From Gnetum montanum (taxonomy: Eukaryota; Streptophyta; Gnetopsida; Gnetales; Gnetaceae), in the NCBI GenBank assembly GCA_015680685.1, contig MNCI01028834.1, positions 1 through 64,000 on the forward strand: DNA of 64,000 nucleotides. Reading direction: 5' to 3'. The notes below the pieces were generated by a model, which saw nothing but the letters and a program-made list of their open reading frames with translations, searched no databases and was not told the origin of the DNA. The first letter of the stretch is position 1. Each line of letters opens with the position of its first letter. Positions 33,651 through 46,030 of this stretch are shown here, one piece after another. A program made the position numbers and the translations under genes.

Positions 33651-34504
33651 TGATGAGTGGTGAGGTACCCCTATGCCCAACCATATGAATCACAAGTATT
33701 CATGTGCAATTCAGTCGAATTCCACAAACCTTAACTTCCTAAGTACACTGTTTCTATGACATGAAATCTAATCATGACAATCATTGTCTTCTCAACTACA
33801 CTTGTGGAGCTTAATTGTATGATTAAGTGTAATTGAGGCACACGATTTTTATCATTTTATATTTTATTCTTCTATGATTAACAAGAAGTTGAAACTTAAT
33901 TTATAAACCAATTTAACTAATATAATTGCTAATTAATAACTAACTAGCCTAACATAATTATCCAATCTCACTTTCTATGCACATCTTGAACACATAAAAC
34001 ATTGTTGAGTTATCAAACATTAAGCATTGCTAGAATTGCTAAGATTCATACACATGCTCGAAGCAGTTGTACTTATGTGCTTAATTAACTTATATTTAAT
34101 CAAACTAGATTACTTTAGCTTAATTACATGGGAGCATTAAAGGAAACTTCATAAAACATTAAATGCATGAATAAAATATTTAAGCTAGTGAAGGTGTTGC
34201 AACATTTGATAAAAAATTTCATCTTTATTGCCACACACACTATTGTCAGGTACAATAATGCTCACATAAAGATCCATACACTCAATGACTCCTGCTATGG
34301 GAACTTTGAAAAATATTCTAAGTCTAGAAAAAAAGAAACTACAAGAGCTCTCCTATGCTATGACAAAAACTATACGAAAACTATGTGCCTAAGTGTTATG
34401 TTTATATGCTAGCACACTCCCCCTAATATCAGATATTTGACATCGCTTCTTGGAACTCGATATCATGTATCCAATATTAGAGCTAGACAAAATATGATTC
34501 ATCA
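33651..34504 (-). repeat. Nested element 3' LTR (854 bp)
   Basis: Plus-strand ends are 'tgatgagtggtgagg' and 'gattcatca'. The adjacent internal sequence 'tacccacatgact' gives, on the minus strand, a short purine tract 'gtgggta' at the LTR start. Confidence 0.85.
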
Positions 34505-36730
34505 TACCCACATGACTAAATAAAAACTTATTCTCAAGTTAACAAGGGGAGGAATAAGTTCCTTATAAAATATTAGGAAGGTCTAGGATTGTTGATTAAC
34601 ATGCAAGTTGTCTATGATAGAATAAACTAACTCTAAGTACCCAAGTGTATAGATTTATAATCTTTTACAAAATTGGGTTTTCATGATAATATAAGTGAAC
34701 ACCCTAGATAAAACTAACATCCAACTCCTCTAGTAACTAAAGAGTGAGGAATAAGATTCAACAATCTTGAAGGATCCACATCACATAGTGCTACAGCATC
34801 TTCCTTGGTGAAGATAGTCTTACTTCTAGGCCACACTTCCCATGGCAATCACAACAAAATCATCGATTAGTGTGCAATGTGTAACATATAGATTTTAAAT
34901 ACCTTGTCTTGTCAATGGTTACAATTGGCTAGATTGTGATTAAGATGGATTGATTCCTTTAATAATGTTAGTTGGAAAATTAAAAAATAGGTTGAAGTGG
35001 ATAAGAGATCTATTATTAAATTTTGAAAAGTTCAAATGTGATGAACTTCTTGAAGAGGGTTTAAGAGTTCACAATAATAAAAAGAGGATTTCACTGAATA
35101 ACATTGTGAAGATGCACACAATTAGATGTCATTGATGGGGCATGCAATAGGATTTGATTGTGAGAATGTCTAAGGATAAATAACTTAACTATCCCAACCA
35201 ATAGGTATGTAAGTGGGTCCTTCCCAAAGTAGGCACATGTCCTTTATTACCCTTAAATAACTTCAAACTAAGTAGTCCATGGACCACATGGATGATTAAT
35301 AGCTATAGAAAGTTAAGTACAAAAATAGAAAGAAACTACCTAAGAATTTTGGCACATCAAACAAGAACATAAAATCAACATTGAGGTGAGACATGGAAAG
35401 CATAGATGGATGAGAGAGAGAGAGTGGAATGGAGATCCCAATTAAGATCACATGAAGTCCCTTTGTGAATTTTTTGGTTAAATAACCTAATAAAATTCAT
35501 CTTTAGTTTAGACCAAAACCAACCACATTCAGTGACATTGCATCACCACTCTAAAACTAGTGTATTCCCTTGAGACATAAGAGTCCTCCCACAGAATAAC
35601 CATTGTTCCTTATTAAAGCAAAAAAGAGAAGTAGGAAGTGAAGAAGGGCCTTAGTTAGATAGGACCTTTGGGCATGGGTAACATGTATTTTTAGTCCCTT
35701 AACCAATTCTTGTAGCCCATTTATATGTTTAAGGGATGTGCATTGAATTCTTATCATTTTCTTTCTTTCTTTCTTTCTTGAAAATGGGAACCACACCATG
35801 CAAAAAATTATTCAACTTCCTATTATCAATTGACATGGAATGATAACAAATACATGAAAACACACATGCATCGAAGTAAGTAAAAAAAACACAAAGAGTA
35901 CTGAGTCCCCTTGAAGTCACACCCTATTTAAACCTTTGAATCCTTTCCAAATCTAGAAACTACCATGATCACAAGTTCGTTAAATTTTTATTAATGAAAA
36001 ATGGACCCCACACTTCTAGAACAAGGAAAAACATAAAGTTTGTGAATGGGTGGATGTTATAGACTCATTGTGTGTTTTATGGTAAAAGAAACCATGTCCT
36101 AGTTATTAGTAACAAAATTCAAAGCTAGAATCCAAACACCAACAATAAGTGTCAAGTGGTGTTAATTATATTAACTGTATGAATAGTGTTGAAGTCAATG
36201 TTAATAGTGTGAATAGTGCCAAGTGTAGTCACATTTTTTGGCAAGAAACTAGAGTGTTGACACACATGGACCACTGCCTAAACATAGTTATAGGAAAAAA
36301 TGTAAAAAAATGAAAATAAAATGCAAGGGAGGAAGAGAGAAAAACATATCACCAACCCAAATGGGGTTGAGCATAGTTAACTCCATAAGGAGTTTAAAAG
36401 GTATACAATGTACAATAAGCACAGTGAAGAGTGCAGTCACAATCTTGGTGGTTTCAAGCTATAAAGTCTAGTGCTCGTTGTGGTGTCTATTCCTACTATG
36501 TTGGCCACCATGGTGTATCATGTGGTGTCCTATAAGGGTATAACAGGGCTGCATTGTACCATGTGATGTGCAACTCTACCTCTTTATCAGTGTGTCTAAG
36601 TCTCATTCATCTAAGAAGATAAGTGTTGAATGTCAAAATGCTAGATGTCAAATAAAAATTCCAACCTCTAAAATGTTGGGGTGCAGGGGATTTTATAGGG
36701 CTAGAGTTAGCCCAAAATGTAGATCGTGTG
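34505..36730 (-). other. 3' non-coding region of the nested element
   Basis: No envelope-like gene can be read. It includes motifs shared with 2040-3000 and with element 2's 3' region ('ggcatgggtaacatgt' near 35671). Short ORFs at 34950-35135, 35557-35799 and 35729-35920 have no recognisable feature; the last two overlap a 'tttctttctttcttt' run. Confidence 0.5.
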
Positions 36731-36739
36731 ACATGTGGT

Positions 36740-37640
36740 AGAGCAGTAGGTGGGACTATGCTCTAGGATACTTGGGACTATGTTCATCCCAACTACACTG
36801 TGATGTTAAGTTCTACAATGTTGAGTGATGTCATTACTTTGATGGAGTCTATGAACCTAAGAGACTATGACTACACTACCCAGCTATATGGAGAAGATCA
36901 CAATGTACCTAAAAATGCCAAACAATGCCAACAAATGCAACTTTTGGAGACTATGCTCTAGAGCATAGTTATAATTCTTGGAAAAATGAAGAGGCAAAAA
37001 TGAAAAATGCTATTACTAGAGAGGTGCTAGAGCTAATGTGAATCCTAATGCTATTGTGTGGAGGCCTTTGGTGGTATTTCTTGCCAACTATGCTCTAACT
37101 ACACTATGGAGTGTAGTGAGAGTGTAGTCCCAAGCTTTGGCAAAATCTAGTCAAAAATTGGCAAAAACTAGGAAAATGTGGCTAAGTGTTGACTATGCTC
37201 TAGGGGAGCCTAACTATACTCCTAAGGATAGCAAGCATAGTGAGCATGGTAGGTGTAGTGAGTGTAGTAAGCATAGGCTCAACACTTAGAGAAATCTCTA
37301 CAAAATCTAGCACCTAGGATAACTACACTGACTACACTCTAAGGCATAGTTAGGAGGTGTAGTTCCAATAGTTAGAAAAATTTTGCAAAATTGGTATTCC
37401 ATGCTGACTATGCTCTAACTACACTCTAGAGCACAATCCTAGTACAGGAGATCATAGTCAAGACACTTAAAAAAAGTTGTAGGTGCTATTGATACTTAGA
37501 AAAATTTTGCAAATTTGGGCTGTCAATGCCAACTACACTAACTATGCTTTGGAGCATAGTCCCAGTAGTGGGAGCATAGTCTCAACAATGAGAAAAAATT
37601 TTCAAAGTTTTGACACTTAGCCAAATTTTCATTTGAGACC
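36740..37640 (-). repeat. Degenerate repeats (about 85-135 bp spacing) in the nested element's 3' region
   Basis: The phrase 'gactatgctcta..actaca' or close variants recurs near 36951, 37087, 37187, 37320, 37404 and 37528. Several copies are separated by 'agaaaaattttgcaaa'. These words are absent from the coding parts. Confidence 0.6.
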
Positions 37641-37741
37641 TAAAAGCTCCAAATTTGGTGGTGTTTCACTTCCCACAACATCTAGAACTTAGTTCATTGA
37701 GGTACATGTGTGGGATTCTAGTAGAGGACCTTATTTCTTGA

Positions 37742-38660
37742 TTAAAGTTTGACTTTCCTAATTCTAAGGTCATGACACTTTTTGTTGAATGCATTGTGCA
37801 ACTCGTTAGATGATAGCACCACCAATAAATCTTTATCTAGAAAGTTGAGATTTATTAATCTTTCTTTTTGTCTCAGACCTAAGTCAAGGTCAACATCATA
37901 GGTTGCTAAAAGTGTATAGAGCCCAGATTGAATAGGAAGTGTTGCTAATTTTTCATACACTATCTCATAGGGAGAATAGCCTATAGGGAGTTTCTATGTT
38001 GCGCAGTAGCCCCAAAGGGCATTGTTGAGTTTTGTACTCCAATATTTCTTATATTTGTTTACAGTTCTTGTTAGGCTCTTTGTGATTTCCCTATTTGTAA
38101 CTTCATCTTGATCATTGGCATGGGGGTGGTAGGGTGTTATTACTTTATGTTCAAATCCCAAGAATTGCATAAGCTTCGAAAAGGTAGTGCTTATAAAGTG
38201 GATTCCATTGTCAAGAATTAATGCATGTGCAACACAAAACCTATTTACAACATTCTATTGTACAAACTAAATAGTAGAAGAAGATGTACAGTTAGTGATG
38301 GCTGCTACTTGTTCCCATTTTGTACAATAGTCAAAAGAGTTTATGATGTATGCCTTTCCATTTAACAAGGGCATTATCAAACCCATGCAATCAATGCCCT
38401 AGATGTTGAAGGATTCTAGTAGTTAGATCCACTATTGAGGTTCCTTCATTTGAGTAGTCATTCCACCATCTTGTTGGTAGCATTTACAAGATTGGATAAA
38501 TTGGTCAGCATCCCTAAAGATTGTTGGCCAGTAGTGCCCTACTATTAGGATTTTAATGGTCATTCATCTCCCAACATAGTGGCCCCCACAAGGACCCTCA
38601 TGAGCATCTCAAAGAACACACAGTTGATCAACATCAAGGGCACACCAACAAACTAGGCCA
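37742..38660 (-). pseudogene. Nested element integrase
   Basis: On the minus strand: the zinc finger D-A-H-E-G-P-C-G-G-H-Y near 38610 and S-C-K-C-Y-Q-Q-D; the first Asp in G-I-D-C-M-G; the second in I-L-D-N-G-I-H-F; the Glu in D-Q-D-E-V-T-N-R. The C-terminal frame 37742-37960 starts MYEKLATLPIQ. One finger Cys appears as Tyr. Stops occur mostly at Gln positions, as elsewhere in this family. Full length compared with element 2, which lacks the core. Confidence 0.78.
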
Positions 38661-38829
38661 TTAATGCACATCTTATAGAGGTGTTCATTTATCTCCAAGA
38701 ATCATTTTACCTAGTAAAGAAACTATTGTTTCTTTTAATGATCCAACCCTTGTGATATCTCTTAAGTGAGAAGATAAGTAATAATGGCATCATACCATTT
38801 GGACTTAATGGGAAATTATTCAATTATAG

Positions 38830-39330
38830 CAACATAGAGGAGTTCATCAAAAAATAAATCAAATAGTGCACTTACCTCCTCTTTGTTGTCTCATCACAAC
38901 TAGGATAAGTGGTTAGTGATTATATTCTCAATTTCCTTCTAATCTACCATTGTAAGATTGAATTCCTATAAGATCACCAACCACCATATGACACAAGGAC
39001 TCACCATTGGCTTATTTATGAGGAAGTGAATGACATTGTGGTCCATCTCCATAAACACTTTGTATCCAAGCACATAATGCCTAAACTTTTCTAGCACAAA
39101 CACCACTACCATAAATTATTTTTCTATGGTGGTGTAGTTTAGTTGTACACCCACAATGCTTCAGCTTACATAGTGATTGTAATATGGATGTTTCCTATTG
39201 TCCAATTGTGTAAGCATAGCTCCCAAGGCATAATTTGATACATCTATCATAACATGAAATGGTTTAGACTAGCTATGTGCCTATAGAATTGGAGCTTTTA
39301 CAAGTTTCTCCTTTAGCTATTGGAATTTTT
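38830..39330 (-). pseudogene. Nested element RNase H domain
   Basis: The minus strand reads V-M-I-D-V-S-N-Y-A-L-G-A near 39245 (first Asp kept), then F-V-L-E-K-F-R-H-Y-V-L-G-Y-K, then M-D-H-N-V-I-H. The last motif is decayed to I-T-N-H-L-S. It lies between RT and integrase as in elements 1 and 2. Confidence 0.72.
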
Positions 39331-40140
39331 TTTCACATTCCTTGGTCTAGAAAAATGGAACATCTATCTTTGTTATTTCAACTAAAACTTTTGTGATCTT
39401 AGAGAAATTCTCTATGAATTGTCAATAGTAGCCAATGTGTCCAAAAAATGACTAAACATCTTTGATGATTTATAGTTGGTAGGTAATTCCTTGGATGATA
39501 CTTATCTCTTGAGGGTTGACCTCAATTTCTACTTGTGGGATTCAATGCCCCAATATAATACCTTCTTGGACTATGATATGGTTCTTTTGCCAATTGAGGC
39601 ACAAGTTTGTTTCCACACATCTTTTTAGTACTTGCTCAAGGAGAACCAAGAGTTTCTCAAATGTCGCATCATAAGTGGAGAAGTCATCCATAAAGACTCC
39701 CACTCCACTACTAATTTGTTGTTGAAAGATGCTTAAGACTAGGTGTTGAAATGTAGTAGGACTATTGCATAGACCGAAAGGCATCTTGTGATATGCAAAG
39801 GTCCCCCATGGACTTGTGAAAGTTGTTTTGGCTTGGTCCTCTAGCACAATATGTATTTAGTTTTAACCATTATATCCATCCAAAAAACTATAATGGCAAT
39901 GCCTAGATATGGTTTCTAACACCTAATCAATGAATGGAAATGAAAAATGATCCTTGAATGTTGCCATATTCAACAACATCTATTTTTGTATTGAAGCAAG
40001 ATTTGTATTAATTATTATTAGCTTTCCATTTTTCAACAATACATATTCAATGTCGATAAGTAGAGTTTTTAACTTAATGGGCTCTTTTTTAAAATTTTTA
40101 ACTCTCCCAAATAGATATCATTATTTGTACTATTAGAGAG
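39331..40140 (-). pseudogene. Nested element reverse transcriptase with a missing N-terminal part
   Basis: Frame 39542-39847 covers F-T-S-P-W-G-T-F-A-Y, the F-G-L-C-N box and an intact catalytic V-F-M-D-D-F-S. Upstream on the minus strand, the linker ending near I-N-T-N-L-A-S-I-Q joins almost directly to L-N-M-A-T-F-K-D-H-F near 39970. In elements 1 and 2 about 250 bp lie between them, including W-V-x-P-L-V-I-L-P-K-K. So the fingers subdomain has been deleted although the active site is intact. Confidence 0.78.
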
Positions 40141-40339
40141 TTGGTGATGAACTTACTCTAGTTCATTCATGCCTATGACATAAGCACATGTCAATCTCTC
40201 AGTGGGTTCCATGCATATTGTGTTACTTTCAAGATCATCAGTCAGCCACTGGGTGTCCTCTTGTTTTGTGGTTCCTACATATAAACACCTTTGAATATCT
40301 ACTTTAGGTGCACACTACCTACATGCAGAAATGGATCCT

Positions 40340-40790
40340 TATTTAACAAACTAGAGTTTCTGCACAAAATTTCACCCTATATCGCTATATGTGATGCATG
40401 GAACTTGCTTCTTCTCAATCTTTTTGAATGCATTTTTCTTTGATATTTCCAAGGAAAGATCTCTAATTCCCATTCTTGCATCAACAGTACTTATCCATGC
40501 CCTTTCCATGATTATTGAAAGTCCCCTTTGCAATTCTTAACCTTGATCACTAGAAAATAAACAAGATAAGACCACCCATAAATAGTGGTCACAATGTCTT
40601 CCACCAATCCCAATGGAATAGTAATGGACTGGTCTGCCAATTCCAATTAGATATTTCTCTTCTTGAGTAGTGCTAGGTTCTAGGCAATATACATCTCATG
40701 AGAAATCAAGTTTACATTGGAACCAAAATTAAGAATAGCTTTAAATGATTCATTCTTAGCAATCTACAAATAAATAAGAGGGCTCCTATA
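40340..40790 (-). pseudogene. Nested element protease, active-site Asp lost
   Basis: The minus strand reads A-I-L-N-F-G-S-N-V-N-L-I-S-H-E-M-Y near 40740. The family has D-L/F-G-A/S, so the catalytic Asp is Asn here. Downstream pieces match the element 1 protease C-terminal half. Confidence 0.65.
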
Positions 40791-41099
40791 ATTAGCTAAT
40801 TTCCTAGGAATATCCCCAATCTAGATCTAGTCAAATATAGCATATGTAAGCATAAAAATATGGGGTTTGGGTGATCTTTTTTTTGAAGGGAACTTAAAAG
40901 AATTAGATGCAAAAAGAGAAGGAGAAGTAGGGTTGCCAACTACCTATGTATGTGAGGGCTTAGGTGGGATGTTGGATTGGAAAAAAGGTCTTTTTCATGA
41001 TCTAGTATCCAAAGCACTCAGTTGATGAACCAGTTGTAGATTGATGACCCTAGTAGCATTTGCATTGTTGTGGTTGGACTACAAGTTCACCCTACATAG

Positions 41100-43364
41100 A
41101 TGGAGTAGGTGATAGCTATGTTGAGGATGGAGGAATAGGAGGAGGATAATGATAGAAAGTGGTATTCCTCCTTGAATATGGAGAATGAGTTTGATAATAT
41201 TTGAGAGGGAAATAGTGATGTTGGAAAGTAGAAACATGACTGGAAGAGTCACATGGAGATAGGGGTTGCTAAATGTAATATCTATATGGATCAAGTTTTC
41301 TGTAAGGGTATTGCTACCTTGACAATGACAACACCCATGACTATGGTTACTACCACTATTAATACCGTTGGCATAGTTACAGTGATGTTCCACTTGGATA
41401 ATACTATTATTGCTGATGAAACTACCTATGATTTCCTTAAGGATTAGGCAATCTTCTAGGTTTTTACCATTTTGCTAATCATGGATTCAAAGCATACACC
41501 CCAAACTCTTGTAAGTGTGACATAATGAGGTAACATCCCTTAGGATGTTCATACTGATAGATGTTACATCCACCATCATCATTTGATTTAGTTTTAGCAA
41601 CTTCCTTTACTACAACAATTTTTTCCTTATCCCTTTGATTGACACATTTAGCTTCTTTTTACCTCCTATGATCATGAGCACTACCTTGTTCTTTTGAATC
41701 TTTAGCAATTTGTAGGATAGCTTGAAATCCACTATTCATAGAGCCCCATAATAGATCTACCTTAGCTAAATTTTAGAGGTCAATTTTTGAATTGATAAGA
41801 TCTTCCAGTTCATCACCTCATCAAGTGATGATTCCTCCTTATTGTCACAAAATAAAACCTCCCTCTTGAAAATGGAAGGATTGTGATTGTATTCTTCTAC
41901 ACTTTCACATTTCTTGAACTCTTGTTCTTCATTTTCTACTTGCTCAATCAACCAATGGATTTGATGGGCTCTTAATTTTGATAATTGTTCTTGGGCATAG
42001 ACATCAAATGTTTCCTCATTTCTAATAAAAGCCCATCTACGATATGAAAAATTTGCTCCTATTAAGAATAACTACGATGAGGAAATTTGTGCAATAGAGA
42101 ATAGTATTAATCCATGGTAGCATCTAAGGGTTCATGTGTTCTTTGTTTCCATCCATGGATTTGCCTTCTCAAGTTGAAGACTCGAGAGTACATCTACTAT
42201 TTGTCATTGAACAATTCAATGATTGTACTCCATCGTTTAATGAATTTCAATTCCAAGGACTGGTACCAACTTTCTACTTTTTTAATGAGTGTCCTAGGAA
42301 GCAAATTAAGCTTTTTTCAATCACTTTCTATATTTTATAAGGCATAGGCAACATCGAAACCTTGAAGATAGTTTTGTGGATCTAAGCTATATGCCCCTTC
42401 CAACCTAGGAATATTGTTCATGTCTAGCCTCTTGATCTAACTATCCTTAATGTGCCTTGTAGAAATTTTCATTACCTCTACAATGCTTAGAATTCTTCAA
42501 GTAGCAAGCAAAGGCTCATTGAGGCCATGATTTTGGTGCCTACAATGCCCTTTTCTATGCATTCATTCATGCCAATGGGCTTCTCTTGAATGTCCATGCC
42601 CCAGGTCTTAGCTTGCTTAATGGTCCCTACAATCATCTCGGTCCTGTTAATCACCTCCATCACAATCCAACCCCCTATAGTTATGTTCAGAGCCAAAAGA
42701 GAAAAATGAAAATGAAGGTGAAAAGGAAGAAGAACTAACATCCTCATAGTGTCTGCCACCCGCTCTTCGATGATTGAGGTCATGATCATGATCATGTTTC
42801 TTGTCTGCATCTCTACCATGACTCTCCTCCTTACATCTCTCTTTATCATTAGATCTATTCTTTCCCAAACCCAGATTATGGATCATGGACTGCACGTTCT
42901 AATTTTAACCTTCGCTAAAGTTAAAGAAAAGAATCTCTCTGAATGAAAAACCCCCAGAGAAGGGTTCTCCACCATATTTTTTCTATAGCAGGTATGGGGA
43001 ATCATTAAACCACTTCCCCTTTGTAGATTCAAAGTTTTGCTCTAATTGTTGATCCCTTGAACATTGTGCATAAGTAGGATGATAATCCGTAGCATCACTA
43101 TCCTACAAAACATACCTAACATGAAGTCCATGGAGGCCCAATTGCATAAGAGTTTGTAGGAGCATTGTAGGAACGAGTCAATTAGGTGGCAACACAATGT
43201 TGCCCTTCATGTCGTGCCACCACAATAGTTCATCTTAGTGTAGGATAAAGGTAAAATTGGTTTCATACTCATCAGGATGAGCATATACCACTCCATATTG
43301 TTGAGGCACCTACTGATTTACTTTGTTAGACTTGGACAAAGAATCACTCCTATGAGAAGAAGAC
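41100..43364 (-). pseudogene. Nested element gag, broken
   Basis: The start is placed near 43364 at MSSSHRSDSLSKSNKV, supported by alignment with element 2 (MSPSSYES). Then follow V-V-Y-A-H-P-D-E-Y, G-N-I-V-L-P-P-N, H-G-L-H-V-R-Y-V-L and G-G-E-P-F-S-G-G-F-S. A charged His/Asp/Arg section with a Ser/Phe tract lies at 42647-42895, and the K-R-L-D-M-N-N block near 42430. The rest runs in broken frames to about 41100. Interruptions are largely TAG or TAA at Gln positions. Confidence 0.7.
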
Positions 43365-43507
43365 ATCTTATATTAGAAAACAAGAAATGCAGTGTGCTTC
43401 TTAAAATTATTCTAGTTATTTTAATGTATGATATAACTTCAGGGTTCATTCTAACAATCTTGAATAATTTTTCTCTAAGTCCTAGATAGTTCATGTAACA
43501 AATAGAA

Positions 43508-43527
43508 GGCTCCTAAAAATGGCATCA
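43508..43527 (-). promoter_or_regulatory. Primer binding site of the nested element (decayed)
   Basis: On the minus strand the LTR end 'cactcatca' is followed by 'ttgatgccatttttaggagc', aligned with 'tggtgctatttctagggacc' of element 1. Confidence 0.5.
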
Positions 43528-43528
43528 A

Positions 43529-44384
43529 TGATGAGTGGTGAGGTACCCATATGCCCAACCATATAAATCACAAGTGTTCACATGTTATCTAGTCAAAGTC
43601 TACAAATATTGAGTTGCAAAGTACACTATTTCTAGGACATGAAATATAATCGTGGCAATCATTGTCTTCTCAACTACACTTGTGGAGCTCAACTGTATGG
43701 TTAACCATAATTAAGGTACATGATTTTTATTGGTTTATATCTTATTTTTCTATGATTAATAAGAAGTTGACACTTAGCTTATAAACTTATTTAACTAATT
43801 TAACTACCAATTAATAACTAACTACCCTAACATAAGTATCCAGTCCCACTTTCTATGCACATCCTGAACACGTATAATGCTATTGGATTACCACATGTTA
43901 AGCATTTCTAGGATTACCAAGAGTCATACACATGCTCAAATTAACTTCTATTTAATCAAAATACCTTACTTTAGCTTAATTACTTAGGAGCATTAAACGA
44001 AATTACATAAAACATTAAATGCATGAATAAAATATTTAAGCTAGCCAAGGTGCTACAAGGTTTGATTAAAAAGCTAATCTTTATTGCCACACACATTGCT
44101 ATGCTCATGTACAATAGTGCTCAAATAAAGATTTGTACTCCTGCTATAGGCACCTTGGAAAATATTTTGACTCTAGAGAAAAAGAAACTACTAGAGCTTT
44201 GCTATGCTCAGAAAAAAACTATATGGAAACCATGTGCCCAAGCACTATATTTATAGGCTGGCATACATCTCCCCTCCTCACCCACCCCCCAATATCGAAT
44301 ATCTGACATCACTTATTGGGAGCTGATATCATGTATTTGATATCAAGGCCCTGATATCGGAGCTAGGAAAAATACAATTCATCA
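43529..44384 (-). repeat. Nested element 5' LTR (856 bp)
   Basis: Plus-strand ends are 'tgatgagtggtgagg' and 'aattcatca', next to ACAAG. Near-identical boundaries to 33651-34504. Confidence 0.85.
44246..44255 (-). promoter_or_regulatory. TATA box of the nested element 5' LTR
   Basis: The minus strand reads 'tataaatata' within 'gcctataaatatagtgc', the same context ('gcctataaata') as in the element 2 LTR. Confidence 0.55.
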
Positions 44385-44389
44385 ACAAG
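44385..44389. other. Target-site duplication, right copy (ACAAG)
   Basis: Identical to 33646-33650; copia sequence resumes immediately after. Confidence 0.85.
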
Positions 44390-45250
44390 TAAGTATTCCT
44401 CCTAAGAAATTTGATGATTATGTTACACTTGAATTATTTTTAGATGGAATTGAACTATGTGCATATCAATAAGCAATAGAAGATGCTTCTAGTTCTAAAT
44501 GGAAAGAAGTAATGCAAGAGGAGATGGATTCTTTAGAGAAAAATAAAACATGAATTTTTGTGGAGCTTCCAAAAGGTAGAAAAATTATTAGCTATAAATG
44601 GATCTATAAATTAAATAAAATAGTTGATGGTGAAATTCATAGGTACAAATAAAGATTGGTAGCAAAAGGTTACTCACAAAAGGAAGGCATAGATTTCATA
44701 GCAATTTTTTCACCAATTGGAGAATCAGTTTTTGTTTGTATTTTTTTGTTGGATCTAGTTATTGTATTTGATATAGAATTAGAACAATTAGATATAAAAA
44801 AACCATTCCATCATGGTTACTTGGATGAGAAAATATATATGAAACAACATGAAGGTTTTATATACATATCCAGCAAAGGTTATGTTTGCAAGCTCAAGAA
44901 GCCATTGTATGGCCTAAAGTAATTATCTAGGCAATGGTACATCAGGTTTGATTCTTATATATTGAGCCATAATTTCTTAAAAAGTGAATATGATCACTAT
45001 GTGTATTTTAAACGTAGTGCCAATGATATGTTTGTAGTTTTGGTGTTATATGTTGATGATATGGTTATTGTAAGCCAAATTATCTTTGAAATCAAATAGT
45101 TAAGGGCTTAGTTACCTAAGACATTTGATATGAAAGATCTAGGAGAAGAAAATAAAATCTTGGTCATATGCTATGATTTCAACAGAAAAATATATTCAGA
45201 AAATCCTCATGCATTTTAATATGATGGATAGTAAACCTGTAAGTATCCAT
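44390..45250 (+). pseudogene. Copia reverse transcriptase, catalytic box intact
   Basis: The frame resumes after the nested insertion with W-K-E-V-M-Q-E-E-M-D-S-L near 44500, then I-S-Y-K-W-I-Y-K-L, L-V-A-K-G-Y-S-Q-K-E-G-I-D-F (ORF 44656-44922), L-Y-G-L-K and the catalytic box L-Y-V-D-D-M-V-I-V near 45050. These are the standard plant copia RT landmarks in order. The first catalytic region reads L-D-I-K-K-P-F-H-H-G, where the family has L-D-V-K-T-A-F-L-N-G, so the Asp is kept. A few stops and frame breaks follow 45130. Confidence 0.82.
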
Positions 45251-45429
45251 TTTACTACTCATTTCAAGCTTTCTTTAAATTTATGTCCTATTTCAAAAGA
45301 AGAAAATTAATATTTCTTATGTGACTTATGTAAACATAGTAGGAAGTTTAATGTATGCCATGGTATATATAAGACAAGATATTTCTTTTGTAATTGGAAT
45401 TTTCAATAAATTTATGGCAAATCTAGGTA

Positions 45430-45960
45430 AAGGCCATTAGGCTATAATGAAATGGGTGCTTTGTTATTTAAGAGCACTAAGAATTATTATATCACCTATA
45501 TTAAAGGTAATAGTGAGATTATAGGTTTTTTATATTCTAATTATGAAAGTGACTTAGATAAGATCAAATCCACCATAGGTTCTATATTTACTCTTGCAGC
45601 AAGTCCAATTAGTTTGATATCAAAGTTACAATCTATTATAGGGTTATCTATGATTAAAGTAGAGTACATGACTATTATAGAAGCTTTCAAGGAAGCAATT
45701 TAGTTATAGGGCTTATTGGATGAGCTAGGAATCATAAAGGAAGAAGTTAAAATATTTTGTGACAATCAAAGCACTATATATTTAGCCAAGAATCTAATTC
45801 AACACATTAGAACAAAACATATTCATACCAAATATCATTAGATAAGATAAGTTATCTAAGAAGGTGGAGTATTACTTGAGAAAATTCATACATGTCAAAA
45901 TTGTGCAAACATGTTAACAAAGCTAGTATAATTGAAGAAGTTATAGTGGTGCTTGGAATT
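45430..45960 (+). pseudogene. Copia RNase H, broken
   Basis: ORF 45452-45703 includes G-F-L-Y-S-N-Y and V-E-Y-M-T-I-I-E-A-F-K-E-A-I. Downstream are F-C-D-N-Q-S-T-I-Y-L-A-K-N and R-T-K-H-I-H-T-K-Y-H. These are the terminal copia RNase H motifs. One Asp site (family S-D-A-D) reads S-N-Y-E, a likely loss. It lies immediately before the polypurine tract. Confidence 0.75.
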
Positions 45961-46018
45961 CTTAGGCTTGCAAGAAAGGTAACAAAAATTTTTGGTCAAG
46001 GCAAAGTGAGTTTGTTAT

Positions 46019-46030
46019 CAAGGTGGATAT
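46019..46030 (+). promoter_or_regulatory. Copia polypurine tract
   Basis: 'caaggtggatat' directly precedes the 3' LTR start 'tgttgagg', similar to the A-A-G-x-G-G-A-G-A-T tract of plant copia elements. Confidence 0.6.

Larger units (their letters stand above)
33651..44384 (-). mobile_element. Nested Athila-like gypsy element (10.7 kb)
   Basis: Two LTRs (33651-34504 and 43529-44384) flank a minus-strand gag-protease-RT-RNase H-integrase series, followed by a 3.2-kb 3' region. Flanking ACAAG duplications and interrupted copia coding sequence make this a bona fide insertion. RT keeps F-M-D-D and integrase keeps all three acidic residues in the frames I read, but stops are common and an RT segment is missing near 39970. 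It is the best preserved family member in the window. The LTRs have visibly diverged, roughly 15% in the first 160 bp by hand count, so it is old. Confidence 0.9.
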
